Source of the DNA: RGIG6904 sp024680835
GTDB taxonomy: Bacteria; Bacillota; Clostridia; Lachnospirales; Lachnospiraceae
Direction of reading: 5' to 3'
NCBI GenBank assembly: GCA_024680835.1
Contig: JAILBP010000179.1
Location: 1-28,638, forward strand
DNA: 28,638 nt
Position 1 is the first letter of the stretch. Every line of letters begins with the position of its first letter. This document shows, piece after piece, positions 22,951 through 28,638 of this stretch. The position numbers were made by a program, and so were the translations under genes. The notes under the pieces are model-generated. The model saw only the letters and a list, made by a program, of their open reading frames with translations. It had not been told where the DNA came from and ran no database searches.

Positions 22951-22979
22951 AAAAGAGACGGAATTTATCCGTCTCTTTT
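22951..22979. terminator. Bidirectional terminator between ferredoxin and YigZ genes
   Basis: 11-bp stem AAAAGAGACGG / CCGTCTCTTTT with a 7-nt loop. The A/T ends give a short U run in both directions, so it can end the ferredoxin message and the convergent PBP-YigZ message. Confidence 0.85.
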
Positions 22980-22992
22980 ACTTTGCGCGTTT

Positions 22993-23634
22993 TCACAATA
23001 TTATCACTTCATCCCTGTCTATACCAAACCTCACGGGATCCCCGAACTCCATAACGGCTCTCGCCCCGGTGGCATCCGTTATCATCTTGTCGAATCTGCT
23101 TTTTAAGTCAGCCGGCACGCAGACTTTAAGACAGACATCCGTCTCAAAAACCGTGTCCTTGAGACTGTACCCTTCCTGTGCCAGCAGATACGATAGTTTC
23201 CCGTAATCATTGTAATCCGTATGCACTGAACACAGGAAACCATCCACCTGTTCCAGGATCTTACATCCATCAAGCCCGGCTTTTACAGCCGCCTGATACG
23301 CCCTGACAAGTCCACCGGTTCCCAGCAGCACACCGCCGAAATATCTAGTGACATTCACAGCCACATCCGTGATGCCCTCACCGCTTAAAACTTCCAGCAT
23401 CGGTCTGCCCGCAGTACCCGCAGGCTCGCCGTCATCACTGCACCTGGCAACGGACGATGATGTCCCCGTGATAAAAGCGGTACAGTTATGTCTGGCATCC
23501 CAGTATTTTTTCTTCATCTCTGCGAAAAATGCATTAGCCTCTTCCTCAGAGTGTACCGGTCTTACTGTGGCTATGAATCGGGATTTTTTCTCAGTGATCT
23601 CACCACAGCCGCCGGCATATACTATCTTTGACAT
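22993..23634 (-). CDS. YigZ/IMPACT family protein
   Basis: 213-residue cytoplasmic protein of the YigZ (UPF0029 plus DUF1949) family, whose exact role is not settled; IMPACT in eukaryotes regulates GCN2. N-terminal domain signatures: EITEKKSRFIATVRPV, KYWDARHNCTAFITG, SDDGEPAGTAGRPMLEVL, and NVTRYFGGVLLGTGGLVRAYQ. The ferredoxin-like C-terminal domain covers about 135-205. I start at the ATG at 23634 (AAGGATAGG upstream). A longer frame to 23703 would run into the PBP gene and adds unrelated residues. 19 bp behind the PBP gene, so probably co-transcribed. Confidence 0.92.
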   Translation of the reverse strand: MSKIVYAGGCGEITEKKSRFIATVRPVHSEEEANAFFAEMKKKYWDARHNCTAFITGTSSSVARCSDDGEPAGTAGRPMLEVLSGEGITDVAVNVTRYFGGVLLGTGGLVRAYQAAVKAGLDGCKILEQVDGFLCSVHTDYNDYGKLSYLLAQEGYSLKDTVFETDVCLKVCVPADLKSRFDKMITDATGARAVMEFGDPVRFGIDRDEVIIL

Positions 23635-23653
23635 ATACCTATCCTTGCGAATA

Positions 23654-26527
23654 TCAATTGGAAATATCCATATCCTCAAACAATGTCTGTCTCTCATCAC
23701 CATTAAGGCTGTGCGAATCCGGGCGTCCTCCCGTATCGGTCACAATCCCCTCTATGGTATTCAGATCCTCTTCGTCATGGTGTGAAGGCTTTTTCGGTTT
23801 TTCAGTCTCAGTGTTACCGCCGTTTTCGCCATTACCTTCATTTTCGTTATTGCCGCCGGCATTACCGGTGTCATCTCCACCGTTGCCATTATCATCGTTA
23901 TCTCCACCGGCGTTTTCTCCGTTGCCGTCGCCTGTACCGCCGCCTTCGGAGCCTTCACCTGAGGCATCACCCTCACCGTTTTCTCCTTCACCGTCCTCTT
24001 CCAGCCATTCCGTCGTGTTGTGTACAGGACATTCAATGCCATCCAGGATCGATGCCATATCCTGTGGAAGAAGATATGTGGCATCACCGCTGGCAGCGGA
24101 AGCCGAACGCATATAAGAATATTTGGTAACTTCTTCCTCGGGGCAGTTCTCCCCCGCCTTCATATGCGAGGCACTGCATATCGGCACCAAAATATGTTTG
24201 TCGCACTCTGTCCTGGGCTGTGATCCTTTCACAAAATACTCTGTATATACCTGGCTGCCTCTCTCATCCAGCTTGCAGGCTTCCGTAGCCAGCAGCCCAG
24301 ACTTTTTGCACACCTTAGCCTTCACTATGCCTTCCGGCATCTCAAAATCCTTGTACTCCAGCCCTTCGTGGATCCTCTGCATGGCTGCCTTCCAGATACG
24401 CTTCGGGAAACTACCCGAAGGCATTGGTGAATTGTCGTCACGACCGCCCCAAACAACACAGGTGTAATATGGCGAATATCCCGCAAACAACATATCTCTG
24501 TCCTTCGAGGTGGTACCACTCTTTCCGGCCAGCGCCATTCCGTCAAAATGACAGATACCGCTGGTTCCCTCGGATGTCAGAACCCCTTTCATGGCATCCG
24601 TCAAAAGCCATGCCGTTGTCTCTTTGATGACACGGGAAGTCTGGGGTGTATTATCTATCAGTACATTACCGTTATGATCCACTATCTTGGTGTATAACCT
24701 CGGCTTAATATACTCACCGCCGTTGGCAATGCAAGCGTAAGCCGCGGTAAGCTCAATATTGGTAACACCCACGGTCAGACCACCCAGCGCGATGGACTGA
24801 ACCTTGTCTGTCTCCTTCAGAGTCGTGAAACCAAATTTTTCGGCGTATTCATAACCTTTTTCCACTCCGATATCTGTCAGCGTTTTCACTGTCACTATGT
24901 TTATGGATTTCATAATAGCAGTTCTGATGTTGGTATATCCGCTGTATGAACCGTCGTAGTTTTTGAGTGAAGTTCCGTTGGCATAAGAATATGGCGCATC
25001 GTCCTGAACCGTAGCCAGGGTTTTTCCGCCTTCCTCAAGCGCCGGTGCGAAAGCAGCTATTATCTTAAAACATGATCCCGGCTGTCTCGTGGTTCCGGTA
25101 GCCCTGTTCAGGGTACGGCTGGCAACCTTCTTGCCACGTCCGCCCACCAGAGCCCTGACTTCTCCGCAGGACTGGTCTATGACCGTGAGCGCCGTCTGCG
25201 GCTGAACCGTGGGCACATAGCTCTCACCCACTACCACATAGGACTCATCCGGCATCATCTCCGCCTTGAATACGTCATAAGCTTCCTTGGCTTTCATCGG
25301 CGCATCAAATGTTATGTTATAAGAGGAATCCTTGTTCTGATAATACGCCAGCATGCTCTGCTCGTCGTAATTGTGTACCGTTCCTTCTCCGTCCATAATG
25401 CTGAGAGCAAAAGACAGAGAATACAAAGTCCCCTTTACGTAGTTATCCTCATTATTGGCCTCTTCGTCGCAGATCTTCTGGATATTCGCATCCTGCGTGG
25501 AATAAATGGTGAGACCGCCGTTGTAAAGTGCCTTATTGGCCTCCGCCCTGCTGTAGCCCTTTATTTCCATCAGATCCTTTATGACCTGCTCTGTCAGGGC
25601 ATCCACAAAATAGCTGTTGACCTGTGTATTTGCTTCAACCTTTTCCTGATTAACATTTTGAATACGGGCATAGACATCGTCTGCCATAGCATCGTCATAC
25701 TCATCAGGCGTTATGTAACCCTGATCCCTCATGTAACGTAGAACTTTCTCCCGGCGGATCGAATTATTTTCGGGATAATTGATCGGATTGAACCTGTATG
25801 GATTCTGTGTGATACCGGCTATTACCGCAGCCTCCGAAACATTGAGCTCGGAAACATCTTTTCCAAAATAGCGTCTTGCGGCAGCCTGCACACCAAGACT
25901 GTTCTGACCTAAATTGATGGTATTGAGATAATTCTCCAGGATCCAGTCTTTGCTCTGAACCTTCTTTTCCAGCTGAACGGCAAGATACTGTTCCTGAAAC
26001 TTCCTGACAAATTTCTCTACCAGCGAGGACTCCGTAGTCCATGTGGTAAAAACATTATTTTTCAGCAGCTGCTGTGTTATGGTGGAGGCACCTTCGGTAA
26101 AGTCCCTGTGTACCACCGCCTGAACGGCCGCTCTCAGGATTCCCTTGAGATCTATGCCGTTGTGCTCATAAAAGCGCTCATCCTCTATTGCCACAAAAGC
26201 ATGCTGAACGCACTCCGGAATTTCGTCTATAGTGACATAAACACGGTTTGATCCCGTAGCCACCAACGTTGCGGTAACATTTCCGTTGCAGTCCAAAACA
26301 GTAGACAAAAAGCCCGTAGGTGTCGCATCGATATCGTCTATGCTGGGAGATGAGTCTATAACTCCCTTCACAACGCCGAAAACAAACATGCAGCCTGCCA
26401 CTATAACAGCCAGCAGCGCTATCATGATGATCTTCACGGACCACACGCCTGTCTTTCTGCCGATCTTTGGAGAAAGAGCCAGAAGCTCCTCCTCACGTTT
26501 TTTTATTCCTTCTCTTCCGTAGTTCAT
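23654..26527 (-). CDS. Class A penicillin-binding protein (glycosyltransferase GT51 plus transpeptidase)
   Basis: 957-residue bifunctional peptidoglycan synthase. One membrane helix lies at about 31-56. The GT51 domain has the catalytic Glu115 in AIEDERFYEHNGID and GASTITQQLLKN. The transpeptidase has the SxxK nucleophile in RQPGSCFK (Ser485), SIN near 541, and KSGT near 669. All motifs are intact, so it polymerises and cross-links wall glycan outside the membrane. The C-terminal ~110 residues are a low-complexity Gly/Asn/Glu/Asp tail ending in a Lys/His/Asp-rich piece, often seen in PBP1 proteins of Firmicutes and probably cell-wall exposed. GAGG lies upstream of the ATG. Cotranscribed with glcK before it and YigZ after it. 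Confidence 0.95.
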   Translation of the reverse strand: MNYGREGIKKREEELLALSPKIGRKTGVWSVKIIMIALLAVIVAGCMFVFGVVKGVIDSSPSIDDIDATPTGFLSTVLDCNGNVTATLVATGSNRVYVTIDEIPECVQHAFVAIEDERFYEHNGIDLKGILRAAVQAVVHRDFTEGASTITQQLLKNNVFTTWTTESSLVEKFVRKFQEQYLAVQLEKKVQSKDWILENYLNTINLGQNSLGVQAAARRYFGKDVSELNVSEAAVIAGITQNPYRFNPINYPENNSIRREKVLRYMRDQGYITPDEYDDAMADDVYARIQNVNQEKVEANTQVNSYFVDALTEQVIKDLMEIKGYSRAEANKALYNGGLTIYSTQDANIQKICDEEANNEDNYVKGTLYSLSFALSIMDGEGTVHNYDEQSMLAYYQNKDSSYNITFDAPMKAKEAYDVFKAEMMPDESYVVVGESYVPTVQPQTALTVIDQSCGEVRALVGGRGKKVASRTLNRATGTTRQPGSCFKIIAAFAPALEEGGKTLATVQDDAPYSYANGTSLKNYDGSYSGYTNIRTAIMKSINIVTVKTLTDIGVEKGYEYAEKFGFTTLKETDKVQSIALGGLTVGVTNIELTAAYACIANGGEYIKPRLYTKIVDHNGNVLIDNTPQTSRVIKETTAWLLTDAMKGVLTSEGTSGICHFDGMALAGKSGTTSKDRDMLFAGYSPYYTCVVWGGRDDNSPMPSGSFPKRIWKAAMQRIHEGLEYKDFEMPEGIVKAKVCKKSGLLATEACKLDERGSQVYTEYFVKGSQPRTECDKHILVPICSASHMKAGENCPEEEVTKYSYMRSASAASGDATYLLPQDMASILDGIECPVHNTTEWLEEDGEGENGEGDASGEGSEGGGTGDGNGENAGGDNDDNGNGGDDTGNAGGNNENEGNGENGGNTETEKPKKPSHHDEEDLNTIEGIVTDTGGRPDSHSLNGDERQTLFEDMDISN

Positions 26528-26568
26528 TTTGAGAACCTCATAATCAGTCAGAAGGATGCCGTATCAAA

Positions 26569-27513
26569 CTACAGCACCATCTGGACACAACCGAATATTC
26601 CCGCATCATTACCAAGAGTTGCAAGCTTTATGGGTGTTCCTTTCACTGCAGGGAACGCCTCTTCATCAAAATATTTTTTTACTGCATCCGTCAATATCTC
26701 TCCGGCCTTCGAAACTCCGCCGCCTATTACTATAAGTTCCGGATTTACGGTATTGGCAACACCGGAAAGAGCGGTTCCAAGAATGCAGGCAAATTCATCC
26801 ACTACCTCGAGGGCAACCTTATCGCCTTCTTTGGCCTTGTCAAAAACATCTTTAGCCGTAATATCATCGGCATTCTTTGAGCGCAGTGAGGATTCTGTGC
26901 CATCCTTTGCCAGGCGGCGCCTTGCAAGTCTTGCGATACCCGTCGCCGAAGCATACTGCTCAAGACATCCCCGGCTTCCGCAATTACACTTCTCTGTCTC
27001 TTCACGATTGACCGTGATGTGACCTATCTCTCCGCCCGCTCCCGTAGAGCCGTGCAGAATATGACCGTCTATTATGATGCCGCCTCCGACGCCTGTTCCC
27101 AGAGTCACCATGACAACATTCTTTGAACCCTCTCCGGCGCCCTTCCAGGCTTCACCAAGAGCAGCCACGTTCGCGTCATTGCCGGCCTTTGCATCGAGTC
27201 CTGTTAGTTCCTTTATCTTACCCACAAGATCCACCGGATCCCACCAGCCGAGATTAACGCAGAACGGAACCGTACCGTTGGAAAGAACCGGTCCCGGCAC
27301 ACCTATACCCACACCCGAAACCTCGGATGGATCTATTTTACCGGCAGAAAGTTTGTCGTTTATGGAAGCGGCAATGTCCGGAAGGATGTGCACACCGTTA
27401 TCCTCTTTGCGCGTAGGGATCTCCCACTTGTCAATCGCTTTTCCCTCTCCGTCGAAAAGACCCATTTTCACGGTTGTACCGCCGAGATCTACTCCAAATG
27501 CATATTTTCCCAT
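26569..27513 (-). CDS. glcK: ROK-family glucokinase
   Basis: 314-residue sugar kinase, predicted to phosphorylate glucose for glycolysis. Starts with the ATP-phosphate loop FGVDLGGTTVKMGLF. NDANVAALGE carries the catalytic Asp, GTGVGGGIIIDG is the sugar-binding loop, and the zinc motif CNCGSRGCLEQYASATG defines the ROK family. VIGGGVSKAGE is the adenosine motif. The start at 27513 has GGAGG 7 nt upstream; a longer reading frame to 27543 has no ribosome site. Sits between cysC and the PBP gene with gaps of 41 and 41 bp and no terminators. Confidence 0.93.
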   Translation of the reverse strand: MGKYAFGVDLGGTTVKMGLFDGEGKAIDKWEIPTRKEDNGVHILPDIAASINDKLSAGKIDPSEVSGVGIGVPGPVLSNGTVPFCVNLGWWDPVDLVGKIKELTGLDAKAGNDANVAALGEAWKGAGEGSKNVVMVTLGTGVGGGIIIDGHILHGSTGAGGEIGHITVNREETEKCNCGSRGCLEQYASATGIARLARRRLAKDGTESSLRSKNADDITAKDVFDKAKEGDKVALEVVDEFACILGTALSGVANTVNPELIVIGGGVSKAGEILTDAVKKYFDEEAFPAVKGTPIKLATLGNDAGIFGCVQMVL

Positions 27514-27554
27514 TTTATCCTCCACTTTGTATTGTAACTTCACATTCTATTGTC

Positions 27555-28148
27555 TCAACCTGCAATATGTTCCATGAGATACTCAAGTATCTGCGCGGCA
27601 CATTCATCAACAGTACGCCCCTCGGTCACCACTGTGATATCCGGATCCTCCGGTGCCTCGTAGGGACTGGTGAGACCTGTGAACTCTTTTATCTCGCCGT
27701 TTCTCGCCTTTTTGTATAAACCTTTCACATCGCGCCTTTCGCACTCCTCAAGGCTTGTAGCTATGTAAACCTCGATAAAACTGTCTTCGCCTATTATCTC
27801 CCGGGCAGACTGCCTGTCCTTTATAAAAGGAGATATGAATGACGTTATCACTATAAGTCCCGCATCATTCATGAGTTTGCACACCTCCGCAATGCGACGG
27901 ATGTTTTCCTTTCGGTCATCATCGCCAAAGCCGAGGTTTTTATTCAGTCCCATCCTGACGTTATCGCCGTCGAGAGTCATGGTATGTTTGCCGGACTCAT
28001 AGAGCCTGCGCTCAAGGGCGCTTGCTATGGTGGACTTGCCCGAACCCGAAAGTCCCGTAAACCATAGTGTCTTGGCTGTCTGATCTTTAATACTCTCCCT
28101 GTCGGATCTTGAAACCGACATTGTATGCCATTTTAAGTTGTCCGCCAT
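27555..28148 (-). CDS. cysC: Adenylyl-sulfate kinase (APS kinase)
   Basis: 197-residue kinase that turns adenosine 5'-phosphosulfate into PAPS. Walker A GLSGSGKS at 32-39, LDGDNVRMGLNKNLGF (APS contact), RIAEVCKLMNDAGLIVITSFISPF with the Ser106 of the ISPF motif, and the YIATSLEECERRDVKGLYKKAR lid region. Full length for a stand-alone enzyme. GGAGG lies 6 nt before the ATG. The sulfurylase genes (cysD/cysN or sat) are not in the window, and its neighbours are a sugar kinase and a PBP, so it may serve sulfation rather than sulfate reduction (inference). First gene of the operon; upstream is a structured, gene-free region. Confidence 0.93.
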   Translation of the reverse strand: MADNLKWHTMSVSRSDRESIKDQTAKTLWFTGLSGSGKSTIASALERRLYESGKHTMTLDGDNVRMGLNKNLGFGDDDRKENIRRIAEVCKLMNDAGLIVITSFISPFIKDRQSAREIIGEDSFIEVYIATSLEECERRDVKGLYKKARNGEIKEFTGLTSPYEAPEDPDITVVTEGRTVDECAAQILEYLMEHIAG

Positions 28149-28183
28149 GTTTTCCTCCCGGATCTTGCTGTAACGCTGCTATT

Positions 28184-28548
28184 GTTACTATTCACAGTTA
28201 TCTCAATGTGTATCCCGGCTCGACCACATACATACACCCTGCTGTTCGTGTGTGATATGTAATGGCACGATTCGTAAACGAATCCTGCCCTATCGGTCGG
28301 AACCATTACAAATCATGACTTCGTCATGATGGTTCCTCCCTCCCTTCGTCGCGGGGTTCACGCACATGCACATTTGTGAACTGTGTGTGACCTTCGCTTT
28401 GCTCGCTCACACTCGTTCACAACCTAATGCATGTGCTTTTGTTATCTCTTGATAAAAGCTTTGCCCCCTTGCTCGGTCAGCACAATCTCACATCAGTGCA
28501 TATGTATGTGATCATGCCCAATCTACATAATAGGATGTTAATAGTAAT
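28184..28548. repeat. Gene-free region of nested inverted repeats beside cysC
   Basis: It starts with GTTACTATTCACAG (28184-28197), the repeat seen elsewhere, and ends near GTTAATAGTAAT (28537-28548), a degenerate inverse copy. Between them lie: TGTAATGG/CCATTACA (28258-28265/28303-28310) enclosing GATTCG/CGAATC (28269-28284); GGAACC/GGTTCC (28299-28304/28331-28336) enclosing ATCATGA/TCATGAT (28312-28330); GCACATGCA/TGCATGTGC (28362-28370/28428-28436) enclosing TTGTGAAC/GTTCACAA and GTGTGA/TCACAC; and TCACAT/ATGTGA (28488-28511). No coding frame fits. The remaining bases to 28638 are AT-rich with nothing I can name. Confidence 0.6.
28362..28436. ncRNA. 75-nt three-stem nested hairpin, candidate structured RNA
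   Basis: Three coaxial perfect stems (9, 8 and 6 bp: 28362-28370/28428-28436, 28374-28381/28415-28422, 28385-28390/28407-28412) separated by small internal loops. Four T residues follow on the plus strand. Whether it is transcribed, and from which strand, cannot be told; a palindromic DNA element is equally possible. Confidence 0.35.
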
Positions 28549-28638
28549 GATATATAATAAACTTAGTTCCTTGGATATATGAGCAATCTGGATAAAGAGA
28601 AAGTCAGCTCAAAAATAGCATATTTAGGTTTGATGATC

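Noticed and set aside
23628..24129. Ser/Pro-rich and His/Arg-rich plus-strand frames
   Set aside because: Shadows of the low-complexity PBP tail in other frames; the biased composition comes from the repeats.
28149..28638. CRISPR array or tRNA in the repeat-rich right end
   Set aside because: The repeats are inverted pairs of differing sequence, not regularly spaced direct repeats, and no cloverleaf with T-loop and acceptor stem could be drawn.

Overview
The window looks like chromosomal DNA from a motile, anaerobic Lachnospiraceae-type Firmicute (Clostridia). The evidence is strong AGGAGG-type ribosome binding sites, an F-type ATP synthase whose c subunit carries the full set of Na+-ligand residues, a MecA adaptor, a PilZ c-di-GMP protein and a chemoreceptor, and the gene order tsaC / LMW-phosphatase-like / dCMP deaminase / atp operon, which recalls the ywl-atp region of Bacillus. 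This placement is inferred from protein character only. No rRNA, tRNA, CRISPR array, phage gene or insertion sequence was recognised.

Layout. Positions 1-1468 (-): a membrane protein of unknown function translationally coupled to threonine ammonia-lyase (ilvA, cut by the left edge). 1626-2636 (+): a secreted four-domain Big2 protein, facing a 91-aa unknown protein (-) only 4 bp away. 3055-4810 (-): a PilZ protein and a Na+/Ca2+-exchanger-type antiporter. 4955-14339 (-): two small AtpZ/AtpI-type genes, a sigma-A-like promoter, then atpB-E-F-H-A-G-D-C, followed 19 bp later by a methyl-accepting chemotaxis protein and a strong terminator. 14476-18446 (-): a membrane-anchored SH3b/GH18 protein, tsaC, an LMW-PTP-like protein whose catalytic Cys is Asp, and a dCMP deaminase. 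18603-21798 (+): a three-gene operon encoding a kinase-like/P-loop-like fusion, a second degenerate MinD/TadZ-like protein and a CpaB-like SAF-domain membrane protein, bounded by its own promoter and terminator. 21818-22979 (+): mecA and a 2[4Fe-4S] ferredoxin of only 56 aa. 22993-28148 (-): cysC, ROK glucokinase, class A PBP and a YigZ protein, probably one operon. 28149-28638: no gene, but dense inverted repeats.

How it fits together. The ATP synthase is predicted to be Na+-coupled, and an exchanger of the Na+/Ca2+ superfamily lies nearby, which suggests sodium-based energetics. The chemoreceptor at the end of the atp operon may tie taxis-gene expression to the energy operon. The most unusual protein-level signals are the orphan Tad-like operon without its secretion ATPase, platform or pilin genes, preceded by a leader that can fold two ways around the Shine-Dalgarno, and the Cys-to-Asp phosphatase homologue. 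At the DNA level, a GTTACTATTCAC(AG) repeat recurs only between genes, and one pair forms the ends of a 113-bp inverted-repeat element.
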